Shown here piece by piece: positions 8,398 to 15,976 of a stretch of DNA of 64,000 nt. The position numbers and the translations under genes were made by a program. The stretch spans positions 992,001 to 1,056,000 of the forward strand of contig CP065366.1 in the NCBI GenBank assembly GCA_023206055.1, in the 5' to 3' direction. Source of the DNA: Vibrio cyclitrophicus. Its GTDB lineage: Bacteria; Pseudomonadota; Gammaproteobacteria; Enterobacterales; Vibrionaceae. Under the pieces are notes generated by a model. It made no database searches and was not told the DNA's origin. It saw only the letters and a list, made by a program, of their open reading frames with translations. Each line of letters opens with the position of its first letter. Within the stretch, counting starts at the first letter, position 1.

Positions 8398-9162
8398 TTA
8401 TATTGCTCCGGCTTTTGCGTTATTTACCCAAGTCCAATCTTGGCGTTTGCCTGCTACTGTCCAGCTCGGTGAGTTCTGAAGGATGTTCTGCAGTGTTTGC
8501 AGGCCTTGAGGCAATTCAGCTAATGAGCTTTCGTTAGTTGTGGCTCTTGATAACGATACAGCTCTTGATACCGAGTAGTCATTACCAGTGGTGAGCACTA
8601 AACCCAGAGCATAATCTGCATAGTGCTGAGTTTCGTATTCTTGGTAGAGCTCAGGCAGAGGTTGGTCGAAATCGATAACTAAAACACGATGCGATGGGTA
8701 TTGGTGCAGGTAAAGATAAGCTTCAATCAGTGCGTTATGGAAAGTATCTTGTCCTGCGGCGATTGAGGTCAATGGAATCGGTGCTTTTGCGGCAATGGTG
8801 GTTAGCCCGGCTGCGGTATTGTGTACCGACTGTGAGAACGCCATTGGTGAGGCATCGTCGCCTTCCAATATCGACTGAATCAAGGTTGCGGTTCGGTGTA
8901 ATTCACCGTGTCGGCTGGCAAAAACCAGATAATCAATCGAGGTGTCTTTTAATAGCGTTAATGCGGTTTGGACGGCAAGCTTACTTTGCAGGCTCATTCG
9001 GCGGCGCATCATAGGAGGGATCGCTTTGAATTCAGTTGAGCCATCTTGTGGCCAATCTAAATGATTGCTCCACGCTTGCCATTCGGCATCGGAATTGAGA
9101 CCGGCAGAATTTGCAGACCATTTCTCAATATTAAACGACATTAATTGGGACTGATTTGACAT
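8398..9162 (-). CDS. apeC: Beta-ketoacyl synthase-like chain length factor
   Basis: The 254-aa protein resembles the N-terminal beta-ketoacyl synthase-like family of aryl polyene chain length factors. The segment 'FSQSVHNTAAGLTTIAAKAP' stands where a ketosynthase would have its active-site Cys motif, and no nucleophilic Cys is visible. It is about half the length of a full ketosynthase, as expected. Known ApeC proteins pair with the catalytic ketosynthase ApeO to control chain length. It is the first gene of the minus-strand run; a 72-bp divergent region separates it from the plus-strand lipoprotein gene, so a promoter for the run probably lies there. Confidence 0.8.
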   Translation of the reverse strand: MSNQSQLMSFNIEKWSANSAGLNSDAEWQAWSNHLDWPQDGSTEFKAIPPMMRRRMSLQSKLAVQTALTLLKDTSIDYLVFASRHGELHRTATLIQSILEGDDASPMAFSQSVHNTAAGLTTIAAKAPIPLTSIAAGQDTFHNALIEAYLYLHQYPSHRVLVIDFDQPLPELYQEYETQHYADYALGLVLTTGNDYSVSRAVSLSRATTNESSLAELPQGLQTLQNILQNSPSWTVAGKRQDWTWVNNAKAGAI

Positions 9163-9234
9163 AGAGTATTGATTTGCTTTGGGTCTAACTAAATACTATG
9201 CGTGCTTATAAATAAACACAGATAAGGAATTTAA

Positions 9235-9624
9235 ATGAAATTACTAAAAATAGCCGTTTCAATATTATTCATATTCGTTCTTGCAGGGTGTGGACGTGTC
9301 CAACCTGTAATGAATGTTGAGGATACTCCAGTTGCACTTAATCTTCAAAGTAAACAGGTGAAATCAGCTATTTATGAGTCGGCTGAGAATCGAGGCTGGT
9401 TGGTTTCAGAAATAAAGCCTGGCTTGATACGTGCGGAGCTGTATGTTCGTTCACACCATGCTGTGGTTGAAATTCCTTATAGTGATAAGTTTTACTCTAT
9501 TCTTTACGTTGAATCAGAGAATTTGAAGTATGACGATGGTGAAATACACCGTAATTACAACCGCTGGGTTAATAACTTAAACGTTGATATTAAACGTAAG
9601 CTTGCACAAATGGCTGCAGAGTAA
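9235..9624 (+). CDS. Small lipoprotein, aryl polyene cluster-associated
   Basis: The 129-aa protein has a lipoprotein signal peptide: hydrophobic 'ILFIFVLAGCG' with lipobox Leu-Ala-Gly-Cys, lipidation at about Cys19. The mature part is small and mixed alpha/beta in character ('SAIYESAENRGWLVSEI'). A good Shine-Dalgarno (AAGGAA, 8 nt before the ATG) supports the start. It is divergent from apeC and 29 bp upstream of the methyltransferase gene. Lipoproteins of this kind accompany aryl polyene clusters, but the function is not known to me. Confidence 0.75.
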   Translation: MKLLKIAVSILFIFVLAGCGRVQPVMNVEDTPVALNLQSKQVKSAIYESAENRGWLVSEIKPGLIRAELYVRSHHAVVEIPYSDKFYSILYVESENLKYDDGEIHRNYNRWVNNLNVDIKRKLAQMAAE

Positions 9625-9653
9625 CCCTCTATTATTTTAAAGTTAGGTTTTTC

Positions 9654-10727
9654 GTGTCGGAATATAAATTAGATCCATTCAATGCATTAGAAGCAAAAAC
9701 AGAAGCTCAAAAATTGTCTTTCGCTCCTATTGTTTTTCATACTGCTCGTACACTTCGTGATTTAGGTATTTTAAAAACCTTAGATGACGCGGGTAGTGAT
9801 GGTTTACCAGCAGAGACGCTTTCTGAATTAACCGGAGTATCCGAGTACGGCGTGAAAGTTCTGCTCGATATGGCGTTGAGTGCTCATATTGTGACTTGGG
9901 AAAAGCCTAACTACAAAATGGCTAACCTTGGCTTCTACCTTCTGCACGATGGCATGACGAACGCAAACATGGATTTCACAGCTGATGTTTGTTACGCCGC
10001 GATGATGCATTTAACGGAAGCGATTGAAGAAGGTACACCTGCGGGCTTGAAAGAGCTGGGTGACTGGGAAACTATTTACCAAGGTTTGTCTCAATTGCCA
10101 GAAAAAGCAAAAGAGAGCTGGTTCAAGTTTGATCACTTCTATTCCGATCGTTCGTTCCCTGTTTTGCTTGAGAAAGTCTTCAACAAGAAACCTAAATCGC
10201 TGGTGGATATTGGCGGTAACACGGGTAAATGGGCAATGCAGTGCTGCAATCACGATGCAGACGTTGAAGTCACGATTGTCGATCTTCCGCAGCAGCTAGA
10301 AATGGCAATGGCAAACGCTAAGCAACATGGTCATCAAGATAGAGTGACGCCATTCCCAGCCAACATGCTCGACAAACAACAAGCGTTGCCGACGGGTGCG
10401 GATGTGTGGTGGATGAGCCAGTTCCTTGATTGCTTCTCGCCAATGGAAATTCTGAGCATATTAAAGCGTGTTCGCTCTCATATGTTAGAAGACGCGACTG
10501 TCTATATCCTTGAACTGTTTTGGGATGCACAGAAATACGATGCGGCTTCTTATAGCTTAAACGCGACTTCTCTTTACTTCACTTGCTTGGCCAACGGTAA
10601 CAGCCGTTTTTATCGCAGTGAAGATTTCCTAGAGATTGTTGAAGAAGCTGGCTTTGAAGTGGTGACCCGTACCGACGATATCGGTCTTGGTCATACGCTT
10701 CTTGAATTGAAAGCTGGCGCGCAATAA
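9654..10727 (+). CDS. SAM-dependent methyltransferase (O-methyltransferase fold)
   Basis: The 357-aa protein starts at GTG after a TAGG Shine-Dalgarno. An N-terminal winged-helix dimerisation region (residues 20-110, 'ETLSELTGVSEYGVKVLLDMA') is followed by a Rossmann methyltransferase domain with SAM motif I 'LVDIGGNTGKWA' at about residues 183-194 and the acidic 'VTIVDLPQQ' strand. This is the small-molecule/COMT architecture. In Vibrio aryl polyenes the aromatic head is methylated, and this enzyme is the obvious candidate (inference; probably the apeB counterpart). The next gene, a flavoprotein, starts 25 bp downstream. Confidence 0.82.
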   Translation: MSEYKLDPFNALEAKTEAQKLSFAPIVFHTARTLRDLGILKTLDDAGSDGLPAETLSELTGVSEYGVKVLLDMALSAHIVTWEKPNYKMANLGFYLLHDGMTNANMDFTADVCYAAMMHLTEAIEEGTPAGLKELGDWETIYQGLSQLPEKAKESWFKFDHFYSDRSFPVLLEKVFNKKPKSLVDIGGNTGKWAMQCCNHDADVEVTIVDLPQQLEMAMANAKQHGHQDRVTPFPANMLDKQQALPTGADVWWMSQFLDCFSPMEILSILKRVRSHMLEDATVYILELFWDAQKYDAASYSLNATSLYFTCLANGNSRFYRSEDFLEIVEEAGFEVVTRTDDIGLGHTLLELKAGAQ

Positions 10728-10752
10728 AAAATAACAAACATGGCTTAAATTA

Positions 10753-11994
10753 ATGAAAAAACTGTCAACTCAAGTGGTGATCATCGGAGCTGGGCCATCA
10801 GGGTCTATTGCCGCGTCTTTGCTTCATAAAAAAGGCATCGATGTTCGAGTGATTGAAAAGAGCCTTTTCCCGCGCTTTTCTATTGGCGAAAGCCTATTAC
10901 CTGCTTGTATGGAAGTGATTGAACAAGCTGGGATGAGCGAAGCGGTGGCTGACGCTAATTTCCAATTTAAAGATGGTGCTGCTTTTCGTAAAAATGGTGT
11001 GTACACCGCGTTTAATTTTGAAGATAAGTTTTCTGCTGGGCCGGGAACCACGTTTCAGGTTCAACGAGGCACCTTTGATAAGGTTTTGGCGGATACGGCT
11101 GAGGCGCAAGGTGTTGCCATTGATTATCAACATGAGTTGATGGGCATTAACTTCACTGAAAACAATACCATTTTAGACGTACAAGTTATTGATGGAGAAC
11201 GCTATCAACTAGAGGCTCAATACGTGCTGGATGGAAGTGGCTTTGGTCGTGTGCTACCTAAGATGCTTGATTTGGAAGAGCCATCATCGCTTCCTCCACG
11301 CAAAGCTATTTTCACGCACATTAACGATCATATTGCAGAGGCGGGTACCGACCTTGAATATGACCGCAACAAAATCCTGATCTCGGTTCACCCAACCAAC
11401 CCTGATGTTTGGTATTGGTTGATCCCATTTAGTAATGGAGTTTCTTCGTTTGGTGTAGTAGGGGAGCCTAAGTTCTTTGAATCATACCCAGACGATAAGA
11501 TTGCCGCGATTAAGCAATTGACAATGGAAGAGCCGGGTTTGGCTGAGATACTGGCAAACGCTGAGTACCCAAACCCTGCGGGTGAAATCGGGGGTTATTC
11601 AGCTAACGTGAAGCATCTTGCGACAGACAAATACGCATTGCTTGGTAATGCAGGTGAATTCCTTGACCCTGTGTTCTCATCCGGCGTGACGATTGCGATG
11701 AAGTCGGCTCAATTTGCGGTTGAGTGCGTGGAAAAGCAGCTCAACGGTGAGAAGGTTGATTGGGATCGTGATTATGCCGATCCATTGATGGTTGGCGTAA
11801 ACACGTTTAGAACTTATGTTGAAGGATGGTACTCAGGTACTTTGCAGGATGTAATTTTCTATCAAGATCCCAACCCGAAGATTAAGCAGATGGTGTGCTC
11901 AATTTTGGCTGGCTACGCATGGGATCAAACCAATCCTTATGTGAAAGAGTCAAAGCGTCGATTGACGACACTGGCAGAGATCTGCCGAAGTTAG
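10753..11994 (+). CDS. Flavin-dependent halogenase-like monooxygenase
   Basis: The 413-aa FAD protein has an N-terminal dinucleotide-binding Gly-x-Gly-x-x-Gly motif ('VVIIGAGPSGSIAA', residues 8-21) and the 'FPRFSIGESLLPA' block found in flavin-dependent halogenases and geranylgeranyl-reductase relatives. Lys73 lies in 'FQFKDGAAF', the context of the halogenase catalytic lysine, and the Trp-x-Trp-x-Ile-Pro halogenase signature is present (Trp220-Tyr-Trp222-Leu-Ile-Pro). These marks support a halogenase fold, but many relatives in aryl polyene loci act as hydroxylases or oxidoreductases, so the reaction is uncertain. It is probably co-transcribed with the methyltransferase and followed by a terminator hairpin at 12054. 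Confidence 0.78.
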   Translation: MKKLSTQVVIIGAGPSGSIAASLLHKKGIDVRVIEKSLFPRFSIGESLLPACMEVIEQAGMSEAVADANFQFKDGAAFRKNGVYTAFNFEDKFSAGPGTTFQVQRGTFDKVLADTAEAQGVAIDYQHELMGINFTENNTILDVQVIDGERYQLEAQYVLDGSGFGRVLPKMLDLEEPSSLPPRKAIFTHINDHIAEAGTDLEYDRNKILISVHPTNPDVWYWLIPFSNGVSSFGVVGEPKFFESYPDDKIAAIKQLTMEEPGLAEILANAEYPNPAGEIGGYSANVKHLATDKYALLGNAGEFLDPVFSSGVTIAMKSAQFAVECVEKQLNGEKVDWDRDYADPLMVGVNTFRTYVEGWYSGTLQDVIFYQDPNPKIKQMVCSILAGYAWDQTNPYVKESKRRLTTLAEICRS

Positions 11995-12053
11995 GTGGTC
12001 GATTTAGGGTGTAGCAACACACTAAAGCACCGTAATGACATAGCCTATAAATC

Positions 12054-12080
12054 AAAACAGCCGCAATGCGACTGTTTTTG
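12054..12080 (+). terminator. Terminator after the halogenase-like gene
   Basis: AAAACAG and CTGTTTT are inverted around an 11-nt core that can itself pair (CGCA/TGCG-like), and the 3' arm runs into TTTTTG. It ends the lipoprotein-methyltransferase-flavoprotein unit. Confidence 0.65.
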
Positions 12081-12136
12081 TATCTGGTAAATATGGGAAG
12101 CTGATTCTCAGCTAACTCGCTCTACTGAGGTTGATA

Positions 12137-12643
12137 CTATTTTAGGTCGATGCTGTTCAGTCGCCCCATAAAGATAAGCAGCTCAATCACATCTTTGTGA
12201 GCTTCAAGCAGTGCTCGTTTGGTTTGGCTATAAGCGGCAAGTCGGCCGTGCTTTCTGATGGAGCACACCTTAGTTTTGTATTTGTAGTCGCCGTTTTCTG
12301 AGAATACACGCCACTTAGCGATGTAGCATTCGTCGCGGTGTTCAGGATCACTCTGAGTTGGATTTGGCTTGAATACAATTTTAGGTTCTAGACTATGAGG
12401 CAGGCGCGTCATCAGGTAGGGCTCTTTGAGGACTTTGGGCCAGAACTTACCCCAAAGTTGTCTGCCTAACTCATCTCTTAACTTAATGGTTTTCTTCAGT
12501 GCTTTGTCTTCACCCATACGAACAAAGCCGACAGACCTATGTAGTACAGTGTCTTCGGGTGTATGAATGTGGATCTTAAAAGCGGTTTTACCTTTCGAGA
12601 TAAAGCGGTAACCGGTAGCACCAATTAGATTATTCTGGCTCAT
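12137..12643 (-). CDS. Hypothetical protein, basic, possibly AP2-like DNA-binding
   Basis: I do not firmly recognise this 168-aa protein. It is basic, with no signal peptide or membrane segment. The N-terminal 'IGATGYRFISKGKTAFKIHI' and the following 'RSVGFVRMGEDKALKKTI' look like the strand-strand-strand-helix layout of AP2-type DNA-binding domains. A second similar block may start at 'CYIAKWRVFSENGDYKYKTKV', which would make it a two-repeat protein. The start is preceded by weak purine content only. It stands alone between the aryl polyene tailoring genes and flgT, all separated by terminators, so it is probably monocistronic. A regulatory role is a guess. Confidence 0.55.
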   Translation of the reverse strand: MSQNNLIGATGYRFISKGKTAFKIHIHTPEDTVLHRSVGFVRMGEDKALKKTIKLRDELGRQLWGKFWPKVLKEPYLMTRLPHSLEPKIVFKPNPTQSDPEHRDECYIAKWRVFSENGDYKYKTKVCSIRKHGRLAAYSQTKRALLEAHKDVIELLIFMGRLNSIDLK

Positions 12644-12714
12644 AGTTTGCTAAATGATGATTATGTTATTAATAAGGTTACGACAAATACGTTAAAACCG
12701 AAACTAATCATCAT

Positions 12715-12754
12715 GAAAAAAATAAAGCCTTAACAAAAGTGCTAAGGCTTTATT
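12715..12754 (-). terminator. Terminator of flgT
   Basis: A perfect 12-bp stem (AATAAAGCCTTA / TAAGGCTTTATT) with a 10-nt loop lies just past the flgT stop codon. Read on the minus strand, the stem is followed by a T-rich run (TTTATTTTTTTC), which fits a rho-independent terminator. Confidence 0.85.
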
Positions 12755-12782
12755 AGAAACTCTGAGACGAGAGTGTCGCTAA

Positions 12783-13916
12783 CTACATGATTTTCTGCAT
12801 CACATCACCAATTTGAATGCTTCCTGCAAGGCTTGGTTGATCAATCGTCAGTTCCGCTTCGTTTTCATAAACGCGAGAAACCGTTAGGGTAATGTCGCTT
12901 TGAGAAACCTTATTTCGTGGCAAGCCGCGTTGGTCGATAAACGAACCTGTGTGCCACAGCTGCAGCTTGTCACCATGTTGAACACCATGCATTCGGCCCA
13001 AATCAATGGTCACAGTATTGCCGTAGACCGCAGCAACCTCTGGAAGGGTGATCTTACATGATACTTCTGATTCCAAGTCCAACATGATATTACGGCTGAC
13101 GCGAAGCATCATGCTGCCGTAAGTGGATGCCCAGAAGCGCGCGCTGCGTGTATCGACTTCACTGGTCTTGGCAAATGGCCATTTTGCTACTTCACGGTAG
13201 CTACGATTGTAAACTTGGTGACCTGTTTTACCGTCAAACACTTGCATCTCTAATGCAAACTGACGGTTGATAACGTCGTCTTTCAAAAGTTTAGATTCGA
13301 TGGTCGCGGTTAAATCGGTAATGTCGCCGCCGATGATGTACTGCGCGCCTGTGTCTTGAGCGATCATCTTGATCACTTCAGGTCGACGCTTGTCGATGTC
13401 GTAGTTGGTTGTGCCGACAGACACAAAGCTGCGAGATTCTTGCGCAAGTTGCCTGTCAACCACGTGGCTGAAATCATCGCCGATGTTATAGATTCTTCCC
13501 ATCACGGCTTGTTGAGGCGAGGTCACATCAATATTGCCGACCAAAAATGTCTTTTTGTATTGGCTCTCATGGCAAGCATTTGCCGAAGGGTAGATGTCGA
13601 TCCTTGCGGTGATCATTAAATTGCCACCGCGTGTTCTCTCTTTATCAACCAAGATGTAGCGAACTTCGTGGTTGGTAAACTGGAACTCTTTCTTGCTCGC
13701 ATCCAGATAGGGCGTGAGGTTGGATATACTACCTATATCAGCGCCTGAAAACTGAACAGCTTTGTAAACCGCGTCTTCCAGGGCGTGGATCCTTGCGTTT
13801 TCTTCTGTCGATACGATGGCTGCTGTACCGGTAACTTCATACCAAGAGGCATGAGCACTGAAGCTTATGGTTATCAGTGAACTTATTGAAAATAAGTAAG
13901 AAATTATTTTTTTCAT
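12783..13916 (-). CDS. flgT: Flagellar H-ring assembly protein FlgT
   Basis: The 377-aa periplasmic protein has a signal peptide ending near 'SFSAHA-SWYEV'. FlgT is the inner part of the H-ring that surrounds the LP ring in sheathed Vibrio flagella and helps recruit MotX/MotY and so the stator. Visible parts are an N-terminal domain starting 'VTGTAAIVSTEENARIHALEDAVYKAV', a middle domain with 'AQYIIGGDITDL' (a TolB/FlgO-like strand-helix motif) and a C-terminal SH3-like region ('VYGNTVTIDLGRMHGVQHGDKL'). The length equals that of Vibrio FlgT. It is divergent from flgOP, with a sigma-54 site at 14015-14031 on its strand. Confidence 0.93.
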   Translation of the reverse strand: MKKIISYLFSISSLITISFSAHASWYEVTGTAAIVSTEENARIHALEDAVYKAVQFSGADIGSISNLTPYLDASKKEFQFTNHEVRYILVDKERTRGGNLMITARIDIYPSANACHESQYKKTFLVGNIDVTSPQQAVMGRIYNIGDDFSHVVDRQLAQESRSFVSVGTTNYDIDKRRPEVIKMIAQDTGAQYIIGGDITDLTATIESKLLKDDVINRQFALEMQVFDGKTGHQVYNRSYREVAKWPFAKTSEVDTRSARFWASTYGSMMLRVSRNIMLDLESEVSCKITLPEVAAVYGNTVTIDLGRMHGVQHGDKLQLWHTGSFIDQRGLPRNKVSQSDITLTVSRVYENEAELTIDQPSLAGSIQIGDVMQKIM

Positions 13917-13931
13917 CTATTCGTTACCAGT

Positions 13932-13948
13932 TGGGTATAAATATTGCT
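13932..13948 (+). promoter_or_regulatory. Candidate sigma-54 promoter for flgOP
   Basis: TGGGTATAAATATTGCT has the GG-N10-GC spacing and a perfect TTGCT at -12, but a weak -24 box. It would leave a leader of about 150 nt before flgO. Candidate only. Confidence 0.4.
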
Positions 13949-14014
13949 TAACAAATAACTATAAGCTTGAAGCTGACTTAAGTGCGTTTTTCTTAATCTG
14001 AACCATTAATGAAA

Positions 14015-14031
14015 AGCAAAGACTGTTCCAA
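14015..14031 (-). promoter_or_regulatory. Sigma-54 promoter of flgT
   Basis: The minus strand reads TTGGAACAGTCTTTGCT, with GG and GC separated by exactly 10 nt, close to the TTGGCAC-N5-TTGCT consensus. Transcription would begin about 90 nt before flgT. This fits FlrC/RpoN control of H-ring genes. Confidence 0.75.
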
Positions 14032-14108
14032 CATTGTAATCCATTGAAAAGAATAATGGTGAAAACATATTGGAACAGGTGGCACTAAAACTATCTGGAG
14101 ATAAGAGA

Positions 14109-14744
14109 ATGAAAAAGTGGCTCGTAGTAGTGAGTGTCATGTTATTGACCTCATGCGCTTATTCGCCAATCTATAACGGTAAGTCTGAGTATTCGGGCAG
14201 TCAGTTTATGTTGATGGATAGCCCTCGTCATACCATGGATTTTTTCGTGGAAAGTATGACCGAAGATCTGATCATTTCGAATACGAGTATCTCAGCAAGA
14301 ACTCCGATAGCGATCACTTCGTTTGTTGATTTGCAACACATGGACACAACTAACTGGCTAGGAAACTCGGTATCAGAAGGTTTCATTCATCAGTTTCAAC
14401 GTCGTGGCTTCAAGGTTGTTGATTTTAAAACGACAGGTTCTATCCAAGTGACTCACCAAGGTGACTTCGCGTTAAGCCGCGATTGGAAAGACTTAGCTCA
14501 AGAGCAAGACGTACAGTACGTACTGACAGGCACTATGCTCCGTCAAGAAGGTGGTGTTCTAGTGAATGCTCGTGTAGTTGGAATGCAAACACGTATAGTG
14601 GTGGCTTCTGCACAAGGCTTCTTGCCTGCAGACCGTATTGGTCGTGACCTAGATACTCTAAACAGTATTCGAACTCAAGATGGCGTTATCATTCGTTCTG
14701 ACCCAACGATGACCCAGCCTTATACCGTTATTCTTCGCCCTTAG
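14109..14744 (+). CDS. flgO: Flagellar outer-membrane-associated protein FlgO
   Basis: The 211-aa lipoprotein has signal peptide 'MKKWLVVVSVMLLTSCAYSP' with lipobox Leu-Thr-Ser-Cys. The FlgO domain follows (FlgO/TolB-N-like), with 'RTPIAITSFVDLQHMDTTN' and 'EQDVQYVLTGTMLRQEGG'. FlgO forms part of the outer H-ring with FlgP in Vibrio. The ATG at 14109 is chosen because it follows GGAG at good spacing and begins the signal peptide; an in-frame TTG upstream would bury the signal. flgP begins 9 bp after the stop. Confidence 0.92.
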   Translation: MKKWLVVVSVMLLTSCAYSPIYNGKSEYSGSQFMLMDSPRHTMDFFVESMTEDLIISNTSISARTPIAITSFVDLQHMDTTNWLGNSVSEGFIHQFQRRGFKVVDFKTTGSIQVTHQGDFALSRDWKDLAQEQDVQYVLTGTMLRQEGGVLVNARVVGMQTRIVVASAQGFLPADRIGRDLDTLNSIRTQDGVIIRSDPTMTQPYTVILRP

Positions 14745-14753
14745 GAGTTCGAG

Positions 14754-15185
14754 ATGAAGAAGTTAATATTTGTTGTCGCCGCTTTGTTGCTTGTTGGGTG
14801 CCAGCCATTGCAAAATATGAGGGCAGACGACTTCTTGGTTGCCGTTGGTTACGCGAGTATCAGTGAGCAGAAAGGTCGTAACGACGAAGAAAGACGTATC
14901 CGTGCGATGAGAGCCTCCAAGATTGATGCTTATCGTGAACTTGCAGAACAAGTCTATGGTATGCGTGTGAGTGGTCGAGCAGAGCTTGAAGATCAACGCC
15001 TTGGTACTGAACGTACTTCTGGTGCGGTTGATGGTGTAATCCGCGGTGCAGAAGTGGTGCGCAGTTACCCTGTGGGTGATAGCTATGTAACAGAGCTTCA
15101 GCTCGATATTCGTAAGATGGATAAGTTACGTGATTACGGTGAAGTGCAACCAGTACCTGAGAAGAGGCAGCAAACTCTGTTCTAA
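14754..15185 (+). CDS. flgP: Outer-membrane flagellar lipoprotein FlgP
   Basis: The 143-aa LPP20-family lipoprotein has signal peptide 'MKKLIFVVAALLLVGCQPL', with the lipobox Cys at residue 16. The domain 'VAVGYASISEQKGRNDEERR...ASKIDAYRELAEQVYG' is characteristic of FlgP. In Vibrio FlgP multimerises into the outer H-ring and is needed for flagellar stability and motility. A strong Shine-Dalgarno (AGGAG, 7 nt upstream) and the short gap to flgO show an flgOP operon. A bidirectional terminator follows. Confidence 0.93.
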   Translation: MKKLIFVVAALLLVGCQPLQNMRADDFLVAVGYASISEQKGRNDEERRIRAMRASKIDAYRELAEQVYGMRVSGRAELEDQRLGTERTSGAVDGVIRGAEVVRSYPVGDSYVTELQLDIRKMDKLRDYGEVQPVPEKRQQTLF

Positions 15186-15269
15186 TTTAGGTGTTTGAAT
15201 TGAATATTCAATGATATTGGCTGCCACTCGCTTTCCAGGTGGCGTATCGGCAACCAATAACTGATATGA

Positions 15270-15312
15270 ATAAAAAGCGGCAAGTATGAAGATACTTGCC
15301 GCTTTTTATTTA
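15270..15312. terminator. Bidirectional terminator between flgOP and flgNM
   Basis: A perfect 16-bp stem, AAAAAGCGGCAAGTAT (15272-15287) and its complement (15292-15307), encloses a 4-nt loop GAAG. The arms run into A and T tracts, so it can end both the plus-strand flgOP and the minus-strand flgMN transcripts. Confidence 0.92.
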
Positions 15313-15381
15313 TCGATTTTGTCAGGGCGCTCAAAGGCTGATTAGACGTTTTGATAAGGGATAACGACAGGAATAGTCTGG

Positions 15382-15442
15382 GATACAGATACAGATACAG
15401 ATACAGATACAGATACAGATACAGATACAGATACAGATACAG
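15382..15442. repeat. Perfect hexanucleotide array (GATACA)10
   Basis: Ten uninterrupted copies of GATACA (60 bp) plus one G lie between the flgP/flgN terminator and the flgN stop codon. The array is non-coding. Such perfect arrays usually vary in copy number by replication slippage. Confidence 0.97.
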
Positions 15443-15484
15443 GCAGAAGGTTAATAAGGGGTATTACTGAAGAGGGAGACTTAA

Positions 15485-15910
15485 CTAGGCTTTTACGTTG
15501 GTTCCCAACGTAGAGATAGTATGCGTTTGACCACCGGCATTGTAGGTCATGCCAATTTTCCCGTGGCTTTGTTGCATCATATTGCTGAGTTTTTTGAAGC
15601 TAAGCTGTGCTCGATTCAAGGCTTCGCCATTCACAAGGTTCGCTTGCTGGCAATCGTGCACTATGGACTGGATCTTTGTAACTAACTGAGCGAGTTCAGG
15701 ATTCTCGGTCAATTCTGATATGTTGGTATGGGCTGCGATTCGTTGATCGGTTGATCTTAGCTGTTCAACAAGGATCACTTTGTCTTTGGCAATTCGCTCA
15801 ATATCGTTTGATTGTCGGCTCGTAATAGCGGTTTTCTCTGAACTTAATAATTCAGATAAGGCTTTGGCATTTTGAAGTTGAAAATTAACTAAATCTGCTA
15901 GTGCCGCCAT
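15485..15910 (-). CDS. flgN: Flagellar export chaperone FlgN
   Basis: The 141-aa, mostly alpha-helical protein has a FlgN-like coiled-coil layout ('LVNFQLQNAKALSELLSSEKTAI...IAKDKVILVEQL'). FlgN escorts the hook-filament junction proteins FlgK and FlgL to the export gate. It follows flgM by 66 bp on the same strand and is expected to be expressed from the sigma-28 site upstream of flgM. Length is normal for the family. Confidence 0.88.
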   Translation of the reverse strand: MAALADLVNFQLQNAKALSELLSSEKTAITSRQSNDIERIAKDKVILVEQLRSTDQRIAAHTNISELTENPELAQLVTKIQSIVHDCQQANLVNGEALNRAQLSFKKLSNMMQQSHGKIGMTYNAGGQTHTISTLGTNVKA

Positions 15911-15976
15911 AACGTAAACCTATTCATAACCTCGTGTGCTTTAAGACAATCGCTTCAATCAAAAGTGAGTGCTGGC

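Larger units (their letters stand above)
15186..15484. other. Intergenic region between flgP and flgN
   Basis: The convergent gap holds a long bidirectional terminator (15272-15307) and a 10-copy GATACA array (15382-15441). Nothing else is visible. Confidence 0.8.

Noticed and set aside
14070..14090. Plus-strand TTGGAACAGGTGGCAC as a sigma-54 promoter for flgO
   Set aside because: Distances from GG to GC are wrong (8 nt), and the TGGCAC lacks a TTGC 5 nt downstream.
15382..15442. GATACA array considered as CRISPR or coding repeat
   Set aside because: Units are 6 bp with no spacers and lie outside any frame with a start signal; it is a simple sequence repeat.
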